A stretch of 6,333 nt of DNA from an uncultured Pseudobdellovibrionaceae bacterium (GCA_937900305.1 CALCCV010000180.1:1-6333); one strand, 5' to 3'; numbered from the stretch's first letter, positions 1 to 6,318 are shown. Notes: generated by a model not told the origin, from the letters alone. Made by a program: numbers and translations.

Positions 1-75
1 GGTGTCCCTCGGCTCCACAAATTGATCTGCATTTACTGGCCATTGCAATTTTTCGAGAACGTCTTTTTGATTCAT
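1..75 (-). CDS. Partial CDS, N-terminal 25 codons of an unidentified protein
   Basis: On the minus strand an ATG at 75-73 opens a frame that stays open for 25 codons to the window edge. The peptide starts MNQKDVLEKL and continues with a Trp-Pro and an acidic stretch. It has no signal peptide or membrane segment, so a cytoplasmic product is likely. The start lies 5 nt after the TAA of the secreted protein gene at 81-539, which suggests co-transcription. There is no strong Shine-Dalgarno sequence before the ATG, so translation may be coupled to the upstream gene. The family cannot be recognised from 25 residues. Confidence 0.55.
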   Translation of the reverse strand, partial: MNQKDVLEKLQWPVNADQFVEPRDT

Positions 76-80
76 GAGTA

Positions 81-539
81 TTACTTGTAAGTTGAAAACA
101 TCTGAGTGGCAAAAGCACTCTTGCTGTAACTGGCCATATTGCCCCTCTTCACAGCGGCCACACGCCAATAATAGTGCGAGTTGGCTTTGAGGCTATCAAC
201 GCTAGCTTGCGTTTCTTTCACCAACATTTCATTTTTGACCAGCCATTTGAAAGCGGGATCCGTTGCCACTTGCAAGTGATACCCATCAACGCCTTCGACT
301 CCTTCCCACTTCAAAGTCGTGGAACCTTCCACTTTGGCCTCAAATTCAGGACTCGTGAGGACTGGTTTGGCTGGAACGGCAGCGAGAGCTCGATTCGGAG
401 CTGGCTTTGGAAAAAGCTCTTCGTGATGCTCTTCCGTGGGCATTTTTTCGTCGGTGGTGGACAGTTCTTCAGCGAATGCCAGTCCAGTAGCCATCAAACT
501 CAATCCCGCGACCACAGACACTGTAAATTTCATTATCAT
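81..539 (-). CDS. Small secreted protein with a fibronectin type III-like domain
   Basis: This is a 152-residue protein. Residues 1-23 form a clear Sec signal peptide: a Lys at position 4, a hydrophobic core, and an Ala-Phe-Ala end before Glu-Glu. There is no lipobox cysteine, so the mature protein should be soluble in the periplasm or released. Residues 24-58 are an acidic, His- and Pro-containing linker. Residues 59-147 look like one fibronectin-III / Ig-like beta sandwich: a Pro-rich entry, LKWEGVEGVDGYHLQVATD, then a late YYWRVAAV strand. FN3 domains usually mediate binding, but no ligand can be read here. GGAGG at 548-544 lies 4 nt before the first ATG and 10 nt before a second in-frame ATG at 533-531, so the true start may be two codons later. 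The gene is divergent from rnpB and probably heads an operon with the partial gene at 1-75. Gene and export are confident; the FN3 call is moderate. Confidence 0.85.
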   Translation of the reverse strand: MIMKFTVSVVAGLSLMATGLAFAEELSTTDEKMPTEEHHEELFPKPAPNRALAAVPAKPVLTSPEFEAKVEGSTTLKWEGVEGVDGYHLQVATDPAFKWLVKNEMLVKETQASVDSLKANSHYYWRVAAVKRGNMASYSKSAFATQMFSTYK

Positions 540-543
540 TTGG

Positions 544-548
544 CCTCC
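544..548 (-). promoter_or_regulatory. Ribosome binding site of the FN3-like protein gene
   Basis: A perfect GGAGG on the minus strand lies 4 nt before the ATG at 539 and 10 nt before the alternative ATG at 533. Its position does not decide between the two starts. Confidence 0.6.
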
Positions 549-592
549 AAAAGGTGTGAACCACCCCGCAGTTGTTCATTTTTTCGAAGGAT

Positions 593-609
593 CAGAGTAA
601 TACACTCTG
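593..609. repeat. 6-bp inverted repeat in the divergent intergenic region
   Basis: CAGAGT (593-598) and ACTCTG (604-609) are perfect complements around the 5-nt spacer AATAC. The repeat lies 54 bp upstream of the FN3 gene start and about 50 bp upstream of the rnpB 5' end. It could be a protein-binding site between the divergent genes or a hairpin in a leader. Six base pairs is short enough to arise by chance. Confidence 0.3.
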
Positions 610-623
610 GAATTGATGAGAAA

Positions 624-650
624 TTGATTTTGATGGCCGATGGTGTTAAT
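624..650 (+). promoter_or_regulatory. Candidate promoter of rnpB
   Basis: GTTAAT at 645-650 is a reasonable -10, and TTGATT at 624-629 is a possible -35 with a short 15-bp spacer. The -10 would place the start of transcription around 657-661. This agrees with the 5' end at 660 deduced independently from the P1 helix of the RNA. Neither hexamer is a perfect consensus. Confidence 0.35.
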
Positions 651-659
651 CCTCTGAAC

Positions 660-1060
660 GGTTTTGCGGGTGACCGCTCTTGAGAAATTGTTGGGCATTG
701 AAGTTGTATTGCGACGGATGTGTCGAACGAGAAATTGAGGGAGGAAAGTCCGGACTCCACATGGCAGCGCAAGGGGTAACGCCCCTCCGTCGTAAGGCGA
801 GGAACAGTGGAACAGAGAGAATGTCCAGGGCATTGATCTCGGGGGTGGGAACGGGAACCCTCGGGGGAGCTGCTGGAGTGAAAACAGCTAAACTCTGCGC
901 GGAGCAAGATCAAATAGGGAAGCGCTCGAGCCCGGCCAGGGCAAGCTTTCGGGTCAGATCGCTTGAGGGTGCGAGAAATCGCACTCCCAGACAGATGGTC
1001 ATCGACGAAGTTTGAGTTTGGGCTCAAGCTTCGAGACAGAATCCGGCTTATAGCAAAACC
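660..1060 (+). ncRNA. rnpB: RNase P RNA (class A), catalytic RNA for tRNA 5' maturation
   Basis: This is the ribozyme subunit of RNase P, which works with the RnpA protein to cleave 5' leaders from precursor tRNAs. The conserved blocks occur in order: GAGGAAAGTCCGG at 741-753, ACAGTGGAACAGAGAG at 804-819, GGAGCAAGATCAAATAGG at 901-918, and ACAGAATCCGGCTTA at 1036-1050. The ends are set by P1, where GGTTTTGC (660-667) pairs perfectly with GCAAAACC (1053-1060), and P2 pairs 669-675 with 997-1003. P18 is a GTGCGA/TCGCAC stem closed by a GAAA tetraloop (969-984). GGGT at 951-954 matches the loop that binds the tRNA 3' CCA. A hairpin at 1006-1033 fits helix P19, which E. coli lacks. P16/P17-type pairing and P18 support class A. 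I could not fold P3 convincingly (676-740). Length of about 401 nt is normal. The gene is divergent from the FN3 gene and convergent with the large exported protein gene. Confidence 0.97.
1006..1033 (+). other. Helix P19 of RNase P RNA
   Basis: CGAAGTTTGAG pairs with CTCAAGCTTCG over 11 pairs, one of them T-G, around the loop TTTGGG. The hairpin sits between the 3' strand of P2 and the conserved ACAGAATCCGGCTTA block, where P19 is found in many bacterial RNase P RNAs. On its own it could be mistaken for a terminator, but conserved RNA sequence continues after it. Confidence 0.75.
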
Positions 1061-1086
1061 AATTCCCAGTTTTTTGACCGATCCGC

Positions 1087-1123
1087 CGGTCCCATCTTGC
1101 CAGTCTTGCCAGTAAGATGACCG
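1087..1123. repeat. Imperfect hairpin with a tandem 9-mer in the loop, convergent spacer
   Basis: CGGTC-CC-ATCTT (1087-1098) pairs with AAGAT-GACCG (1114-1123): ten pairs with a 2-nt bulge. The loop region contains two adjacent copies of CTTGCCAGT (1096-1104 and 1105-1113). The same CGGTC arm can also pair with GACCG at 1076-1080, giving two competing stems. The element lies between the rnpB 3' end and the stop of the large gene, where transcription from both sides must end. No T tract follows the stem on either strand, so it is not a standard Rho-independent terminator. The run of six T at 1070-1075 precedes it and has no strong stem before it. Confidence 0.4.
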
Positions 1124-1162
1124 CGGAATGCTGTTGCGAAGCCACTCATCCTTGAAATGAAC

Positions 1163-3937
1163 CTAATTGGACGTCTGAACACCCATTTTTTGCAATTGCT
1201 GAAGTGTGATCCCGCGCAAATTTTGCAGACCCAAAGCAAATGCCTCCTCGCTAGTCGGGTATTTCGAAGCGTGGCTTGATAAAAACTCTGCAAGTGGACC
1301 AAAAACATCCTCTTTTGGCCCTAACACGACGTCGACGGGGGCCGAACCCGTCTCATAAAATCTCACTTTTCCAGTGCTCTTAAAAGCATTGAACAGCAAA
1401 ATCCAATCGGCCTTGTCATAGGCGGTCAGCTCTCCATGCGTGATCATTTGTTTCGTGGTTGAACCAACCGGGACCAACCGATTTCTGAGCTCGCGGTTGG
1501 TGCGCTTCATCATATCCAAGCCCGTTCTGGTCACCCAGCCCACCACGTCGTCGAGAATTGATTTTTCGGCAAATCGCGAGAAGGCAGAAACGACATCGAT
1601 GTCAGAAATGAAACGTTGCCCATTTCGACCCTCAGCTATGATTTTAACTGGAGAGTATTTTTCAGGATGACTGGCCAGATCTTCGGGATACACCAACTCT
1701 CGCTGGCCCGAAGCCTTGTTGGTGACGACGGCAAAACCGTGCTCTTCATGATTTATCAAATGCGCCCGCCCATCGCGAAGCCAGGGATCAATGATCGTCC
1801 GAGATTTTTCGTCATACACGTACAGACCCTCGGTGTAACGATCTTGAGATGAATAAACACCTTTGAGCGTGACCGGTTTGGCTACACCACCCTCCATCAT
1901 TCGACGAATCGCGAGAGGCCGTAACTCTCCGACGCCAACCAAACGCCGCGAACTTGGGTCATCAACAGCGGCCATAAAAGATTCGTCAATCCATCGTTTG
2001 CCGGCTTCCACTTGATGTCTTTCTTTTTCTTCGATCAGCGAAATCAACCTTGGATCCCTAGGGGAAACTCGCCTTCCTAAGAGTTTTTTGATTTCTTCAT
2101 CAATGCCCGCAATCAATTGTCGGTAGGTTTGAGTCGCTTGATAAACCGGCGAGTGAAGCAGATTTAGAGACTTCATCGCCCCAGCCGTCGCCGGAACCAA
2201 GGTGAGCGCGTCAACAGCGAGATTTGTGCTGATCTGATCCCGTTTGTCCATTTGGCCCAAGCAGAGGTCGAGAGTTTGTTGGTAAGACTCGCCGCCCACG
2301 ATCCTTGCCACTCGAAGGTCTTCGCGACACGATTTGACGTTCGGGGTTAAGGAGTTCCACCACGTAGCTCCGCCCACAACCCCCATCCCTGTGCTGATCA
2401 CCGCGCCCGTTGAAAAAACCGCAGTCGTTGCCGCAGTCAAAAACGTTTCGCCCACCAAAAAAGCCACGATGGTCCCACTGATCGGGACCGAGGCGACCGC
2501 GACCAGGCCCAACAAAATTCCAGCCCCCAAGTGAACTAGACCCGCCACACCCAGATCACCGAGAAACGCTTCACCCTCGCTCGAATCTTGCCAACTCAAT
2601 TGCGAACATTGGCAAAGCTGCGTGCGAATTTCATCAAGCACGGGATCTTGCGACATCTGACAAGAGTTCGAAAAGAAATCTTGTGTAAAAAATGGATCTT
2701 CGCCAGCAACTTCACAAAGACTTTCGTTGCAACTGCGACCGAGAATTTCCAAGGCTCTCTGAAAATATTCAACTTGAGATTCATCGACAGCAGACTGAAA
2801 AACTTCGCTGTAAGACCCGCGGTTGTAGGGATCTGAAATTTTTCCTTCAATGACTTTGGCGAAAGGATTGCCTTCGACCGAACCCTCGTCCCTCAGCGAC
2901 GCTGGGTAATTTTGCAGAGTTTCAAAAATTTGCAGGGTTGGCGCCGGCGTCACATTTTTTTGAAACGCCTGCTCAGCCACTTCTGATACGGGTGTGCAAG
3001 CCATTCGCGCCAAGTGTCGTTCTAGGTCCGTCACTCCCTCTTTCAATCGTTGGCAAGCTTTGCCGCCAACCCGAAAATTGAGACTCAATATTTTAGCAAT
3101 CTGTGGATGCGTTTGCTCAAGAACTTTTTGGTTCTCTAAATCAACCATACTGAGTTTGGCTTCCAAATATTTTCGAACCTCAGGGGCCCGGGATATCTCA
3201 CGCTCTTTGCGGAGTTTGTTAACAACATCCACTTGCGGATAAAGCGACTTCAAGATCTCAATGCCTTTGATAGCCTTCGCGTTTTTCTCCAGAATTTTCT
3301 TTCGTGAACCACTTTGATTTTTATCCAGCAACTGGCTCTCGTACAAAGTCGTCAACTTTTTTAGCCGAAAATGTTCGATGAACGCAATGTCAGCGATGGT
3401 TCGGTACTGATTTCGAAATGTCGGCTCAAGAATCTCAAAATCGGTTGTCAAAAAGGATTTGATTCTCTCCAACCCCCTGGACGCAACTTGCTTCGCAGAG
3501 TTGTTACCAGAAACGCGGCTGAGAGCACAGCGCTGCCGAACGGGATTGATGGCCTCAATCAATCTTTGCGTCACTTCAGGCTTAGCCATCGTCTTCAAGT
3601 AGACAGCCTGGTTCCCTAAGATTCGTATCGCTCTCTGGTTCAAGCCTGCCGCGAGAGACTGCTGAAAAATCTGAGGCGAAATGTCGCGATGGGCATGACT
3701 TAAAAATTGGCTTAAGCCTGGGGTTGTCAGCAAGCGAGGATCTTGCGGATTCACCGGTGTCGCAACCCTCAAAGAACTGGTGCTCTTGATGCAGGGGCCT
3801 TCACAAATTTCCTGAAGCGCTGGATGTATCACTTCGTCGCCAAAAAGTGATGAAACTTCTCGCTGCGGTGGAGATCCCAACCGAATTCCAAACAAGGTCA
3901 ACGTGGCCATCAACAGCCACCCACAAAATCTCATCAC
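1163..3937 (-). CDS. Large exported protein with a CyaA/edema-factor/ExoY-like nucleotidyl cyclase domain
   Basis: This is a 924-residue protein with no overall family that I recognise. Residues 1-22 look like a signal peptide (Arg3, hydrophobic 6-18, then GSPPQ). Residues 60-450 are mostly helical, with Lys/Glu-rich stretches. Cysteines at 403, 408, 426, 442 and 444 precede a Gly/Ala-rich hydrophobic segment at 461-527, long enough for two or three membrane helices. Residues 680-862 resemble the class II adenylyl cyclase toxin core. The Lys block is GGVAKPVTLKGVYSSQD (683-699). The metal-binding block is PVKIIAEG...ISDIDVV, with Asp779 and Asp781. The His block is MITHGELTAYDKADW, with His834. 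In CyaA these correspond to GVATKGLGVHAKSSD, VKVIGNAAGIPLTADID and VVQHGTEQNNP. The catalytic Asn of the third block has no obvious counterpart, and the spacings are shorter than in CyaA, so activity is uncertain. GTG at 3937 is followed directly by ATG at 3934; ATG is the likelier start. No Shine-Dalgarno sequence is visible. Gene call strong; cyclase-like domain moderate. Confidence 0.8.
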   Translation of the reverse strand: MMRFCGWLLMATLTLFGIRLGSPPQREVSSLFGDEVIHPALQEICEGPCIKSTSSLRVATPVNPQDPRLLTTPGLSQFLSHAHRDISPQIFQQSLAAGLNQRAIRILGNQAVYLKTMAKPEVTQRLIEAINPVRQRCALSRVSGNNSAKQVASRGLERIKSFLTTDFEILEPTFRNQYRTIADIAFIEHFRLKKLTTLYESQLLDKNQSGSRKKILEKNAKAIKGIEILKSLYPQVDVVNKLRKEREISRAPEVRKYLEAKLSMVDLENQKVLEQTHPQIAKILSLNFRVGGKACQRLKEGVTDLERHLARMACTPVSEVAEQAFQKNVTPAPTLQIFETLQNYPASLRDEGSVEGNPFAKVIEGKISDPYNRGSYSEVFQSAVDESQVEYFQRALEILGRSCNESLCEVAGEDPFFTQDFFSNSCQMSQDPVLDEIRTQLCQCSQLSWQDSSEGEAFLGDLGVAGLVHLGAGILLGLVAVASVPISGTIVAFLVGETFLTAATTAVFSTGAVISTGMGVVGGATWWNSLTPNVKSCREDLRVARIVGGESYQQTLDLCLGQMDKRDQISTNLAVDALTLVPATAGAMKSLNLLHSPVYQATQTYRQLIAGIDEEIKKLLGRRVSPRDPRLISLIEEKERHQVEAGKRWIDESFMAAVDDPSSRRLVGVGELRPLAIRRMMEGGVAKPVTLKGVYSSQDRYTEGLYVYDEKSRTIIDPWLRDGRAHLINHEEHGFAVVTNKASGQRELVYPEDLASHPEKYSPVKIIAEGRNGQRFISDIDVVSAFSRFAEKSILDDVVGWVTRTGLDMMKRTNRELRNRLVPVGSTTKQMITHGELTAYDKADWILLFNAFKSTGKVRFYETGSAPVDVVLGPKEDVFGPLAEFLSSHASKYPTSEEAFALGLQNLRGITLQQLQKMGVQTSN

Positions 3938-3939
3938 TC

Positions 3940-3969
3940 ATTGTAAAGCGATTGCTAAGTGGAGGTAAA
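3940..3969 (-). promoter_or_regulatory. Candidate promoter abutting the start of the large exported protein
   Basis: On the minus strand TACAAT (3945-3940) matches the -10 consensus at five of six positions. TTTACC (3969-3964), 18 bp further up, is a weak -35. Only five bases separate the -10 from the ATG at 3934, so transcription would begin at or next to the initiation codon. This would give a leaderless mRNA, consistent with the missing Shine-Dalgarno sequence. The upstream acetyltransferase gene ends 71 bp away with no terminator hairpin, so read-through transcription is also possible. Confidence 0.35.
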
Positions 3970-4008
3970 ATCACAAACACCTCGACCTGGACTTAGAAAC
4001 TGACAGGC

Positions 4009-4590
4009 TTAAGTGAGTTTCTTTTCTAAAAACAGAAATTCAAGGTCATCCCGCTTGGGCAGACCAAAGCGAGGTTGGCCATAGGGAAACCGCTCGCGTT
4101 CAGCCAGGATTTCGAATCCTCGACGTTGATAATATTCGATCAGCGACTGTCGAATGGAAATCACAGACATTTTTATTTTCATAAAATCATTTTGCCTGGC
4201 AAAAATTTCCACACGCTTGAGGATTTCTTTGCCGAGTCCAGCGCGTTGCCGGTGCGGATCAACCGTCAACATTCCCAACTGCAAGATCGAAGGATCCCTC
4301 TCTTGACGATAAACCTGGACTAGCCCCAAGAGCTGAGTGCCGTGTTCGAGTTTAAAAATCCAATGCTCCGGAGTATTTAAAAAATCAGCGAGATCGGCAG
4401 CGTCGGTTCGCTGACCTTCGAGAAATTCAGCCTCGGTCGTCCAACCCTGCTTTGAATCCTCCCCCCGGTAAGCAGCATTCACAAATGCCGCGAGATGAGC
4501 GCAGTCTTTAAGGACCGCATTTGTGAATGTGAGATCTGAGGAAAGCAAATTCGATAAAGAAGAGTCCGTTGGAAATTTAATTTTGGTCAT
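4009..4590 (-). CDS. GNAT family N-acetyltransferase
   Basis: This 193-residue protein is predicted to transfer an acetyl group from acetyl-CoA to an amine in the cytoplasm; the substrate is unknown. Residues 40-62 carry the YRGEDSKQGWTTEAEFLEGQ block of a widespread GNAT subfamily. Strand 4 and motif A follow as LGMLTVDPHRQRAGLG (105-120), where Gln115-x-x-Gly118-x-Gly120 forms the acetyl-CoA pyrophosphate loop. YYQRRGFE (153-160) is the usual motif B end. Length is normal for a single-domain GNAT. The start at 4590 follows the methyltransferase stop by 11 nt. The frame is open further up to 4860, but that part overlaps the conserved C-terminus of the methyltransferase and is rejected. The tight spacing suggests one operon with the methyltransferase, perhaps for modifying small molecules or toxins; that role is inference. 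Confidence 0.9.
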   Translation of the reverse strand: MTKIKFPTDSSLSNLLSSDLTFTNAVLKDCAHLAAFVNAAYRGEDSKQGWTTEAEFLEGQRTDAADLADFLNTPEHWIFKLEHGTQLLGLVQVYRQERDPSILQLGMLTVDPHRQRAGLGKEILKRVEIFARQNDFMKIKMSVISIRQSLIEYYQRRGFEILAERERFPYGQPRFGLPKRDDLEFLFLEKKLT

Positions 4591-4601
4591 AGCATTTTGT
4601 T

Positions 4602-5711
4602 TCAGCTGCGATTCATTCTTTGCGCCAAAACGAACACCTCTTTGCCTTTGCGAGCGGGCGCCGAAGTTTTCCAGCGTCCCCAGAACAAAAATTGATAATC
4701 TTTTTTCAAGCGTTGCCGAAGTTCCCACTCGGTTCCACCAAAAGGCGGCCCTTGAGGTCGATCCATACAAAAAAACACGCCCATGAGTTGCCCTTGCGGC
4801 GTCAAATATCGACGCCAGTTTTTGACTAACGTTGAGCGCAACGAGGGATTGATCGCACAATAGCAGGTGTGCTCAAAAATCATATCGAACGACCCATACC
4901 ACTCAGTATTGTCATCAAGGGCATCGGCCTGTTGCCATTGAATTTTGGCCGTAGCAGGAGTTCCCTTCGGAGACCCGGTCGACCATTTTTCTCGAGCTCG
5001 CTTCAGCGCTTCTTCGGAAAAATCCACCGCCGTGACCACATGACCGGCGTTGGCAAAAAAAGCGGCGTCTTCGCCTTCTCCGCAGCCCAAAACAAGAATG
5101 CGCGATTTCGGCATCTTCAGCCGTGGCAAAACATCCGCAAGCGCAGGAGCCGGGGCATGAAGATTCCAACCTGGGTCTTGTTCTTTGTGATAAATTTCGG
5201 TCCAGTATTCCGGCTGCTCACCTTCGCTGAAATCTGGCCAGTAACTTTCGGCTGCAAAGGTATGACCTGCGAACGTGAAGCTTTCATCTTCGAAGTCGTC
5301 ACAGTTTTCAAAAAATTGAGCTTGCGCCTTTCGTGAAAAAACAAATGGCATTTGATTTTCTAAACGACCGTGAAAACGATCCCACTCATCCACTCTCAGA
5401 CTCGATAACAAAAACGAAACTTCTGAGCCGAAAGGCAAAACCCCTCGCCAAGGCGCCATTGGATTTTCACTATTCTTTGGTGGCGAGTGCAGGTGCTGCA
5501 AAACCAGCGGCTCATCAAAGGCTTCGACCAAGTGCTGTTGATCCTGCAGCCGGGTGTAAAACACGCCGGACTCATGGCGATAGATATTTTGCAAAATTTC
5601 ACGGCCGACGGCTGGATCGGCGACCCGCAATTCACCGAACTGAGGGAATCCCTCTTCGTCAATGACAACGCTGGGAAATGTATCGGGAGTCTCGGCCGTG
5701 ACGTCTGACAT
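4602..5711 (-). CDS. TPMT-type SAM-dependent methyltransferase with an N-terminal DUF4505-like domain
   Basis: A 369-residue protein. The C-terminal part (166-369) is a class I methyltransferase of the thiopurine S-methyltransferase family. It shows EYWTEIYHKEQDPGWNLHAP (168-187), SAM motif I ILVLGCGEGEDA (205-216), the acidic ribose-binding region AVDFSEEAL (228-236), FEHTCYCAI (279-287) and RPQGPPFGGTEWE (318-330). Members methylate S, Se, Te, halide or similar acceptors; the acceptor here is unknown. Typical bacterial TPMTs are about 200-220 residues, so about 160 N-terminal residues are extra. That part (14-150) has VVIDEEGFPQFGELR, a DEPLVLQHL segment and FHGRLENQMPFVFSR. I compare these from memory with DUF4505/UPF0598 (a DxxGxLF start, D-x-P-[VI]-V-F-x-x-L, and NGRLYHP). 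The ATG directly abuts the TAA of the upstream gene (TAAATG), so coupled translation is likely. Methyltransferase confident; N-terminal family moderate. Confidence 0.92.
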   Translation of the reverse strand: MSDVTAETPDTFPSVVIDEEGFPQFGELRVADPAVGREILQNIYRHESGVFYTRLQDQQHLVEAFDEPLVLQHLHSPPKNSENPMAPWRGVLPFGSEVSFLLSSLRVDEWDRFHGRLENQMPFVFSRKAQAQFFENCDDFEDESFTFAGHTFAAESYWPDFSEGEQPEYWTEIYHKEQDPGWNLHAPAPALADVLPRLKMPKSRILVLGCGEGEDAAFFANAGHVVTAVDFSEEALKRAREKWSTGSPKGTPATAKIQWQQADALDDNTEWYGSFDMIFEHTCYCAINPSLRSTLVKNWRRYLTPQGQLMGVFFCMDRPQGPPFGGTEWELRQRLKKDYQFLFWGRWKTSAPARKGKEVFVLAQRMNRS

Positions 5712-6314
5712 TTAAAGATCCGCAGGAGGTGATTGACCCTGAGGCGGCGTTGACGTGGGCGACATCGGAGTTTCCACTTTTGGTTTTGAGCCTTCCGGCT
5801 CAGGCGCCGCAGGCGCTCCCGTCGGCGATCCTGCTGGTGATCCGGCAGGAGCCGCATCGTCTTCTGCCGGCGGTTCAGTCAGGTTGGTGGGTGCGTTGGG
5901 TTCAATGATCCCATTTGGAGTGATAATAATTCCTTCGCCAAACTCCATCGACTGATCCGTGATTTTTGGTTCGATGACTCGCCATTCGACCTCCTTTTTT
6001 TTACTGGTGGGTTCGCGATAGAGAACAAGGTCTCCTTTGACGCGGTTGATAGACGACGGATCTCCCTTGTTGGTGTAAGTGATTTCAAAACTAGCTTGAA
6101 TTTTATTTTCGGTGATTGTTTCCGTCCACAGTTTCGGAAAGGCGAGATTGGTCGCATCGGGATTTTTATCAATGATTTTTTGCTGCAGATAATTCAAAAG
6201 TTGATTTTGGATGGCCGCGTGAGCTTCGGTGTCGAGCGGCGAGTAGCTGTGCACTACGCTCCACGTCCACGTCATTGATGCGATGATAAAAAGCACGCCA
6301 AACAGTCGGTACAC
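5712..6314 (-). CDS. Membrane-anchored or secreted protein with proline-rich C-terminal tail; 5' end at contig edge
   Basis: About 200 residues as read from GTG at 6314. Residues 4-21 are hydrophobic (LFGVLFIIASMTWTWSVV) and act as an uncleaved anchor or a signal peptide, leaving the rest outside the cytoplasm. Residues 25-135 look like a compact alpha/beta domain: an N-terminal helix with LNYLQQKI, then beta strands with KIQASFEITYTN, DLVLYR and VEWRVIEP. It is somewhat like a small NTF2- or cystatin-type fold, but I do not recognise a family. Residues 140-200 are disordered and rich in Pro, Ala, Gly, Ser and Glu, with an AGSPAGSPTGAP repeat-like stretch (157-168), probably a periplasm-spanning or flexible linker. 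The frame stays open into the terminal adapter bases, so the true start may lie outside the window and the protein may be incomplete at its N-terminus. It is probably the upstream member of the operon with the methyltransferase and acetyltransferase. Confidence 0.75.
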   Translation of the reverse strand: MYRLFGVLFIIASMTWTWSVVHSYSPLDTEAHAAIQNQLLNYLQQKIIDKNPDATNLAFPKLWTETITENKIQASFEITYTNKGDPSSINRVKGDLVLYREPTSKKKEVEWRVIEPKITDQSMEFGEGIIITPNGIIEPNAPTNLTEPPAEDDAAPAGSPAGSPTGAPAAPEPEGSKPKVETPMSPTSTPPQGQSPPADL

Positions 6315-6318
6315 TGAT

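Noticed and set aside
553..565. GGTG-TGAAC-CACC mini-hairpin upstream of the FN3 gene ribosome binding site
   Set aside because: A four-pair stem is too short to claim a regulatory structure.
536..1027. Long minus-strand reading frame of 163 codons across the rnpB region, and plus-strand frames inside it
   Set aside because: It is antisense to a clearly conserved structural RNA, its peptide has no domain-like composition, and it overlaps the start of the FN3 gene.
1070..1075. Run of six T after rnpB as a Rho-independent terminator
   Set aside because: The only local stem before it is a five-pair AAAAC/GTTTT, too weak and AT-rich; the strong helices nearby belong to the folded RNase P RNA.
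4591..4860. Upstream 90-codon extension of the acetyltransferase frame
   Set aside because: It overlaps the conserved TPMT C-terminus in another frame; the GNAT domain is complete from the ATG at 4590.
5722..5731. Perfect Shine-Dalgarno-like AGGAGGTGAT on the plus strand (anti-SD-like on the minus strand) just before the methyltransferase start
   Set aside because: It is explained by Ser-Pro-Pro-Ala codons in the proline-rich tail. No convincing plus-strand gene follows it.
5805..5852. AGSP/AGSP/TGAP repeat in the proline-rich tail as a recent DNA duplication
   Set aside because: The units use different synonymous codons, so it is better read as low-complexity linker composition.
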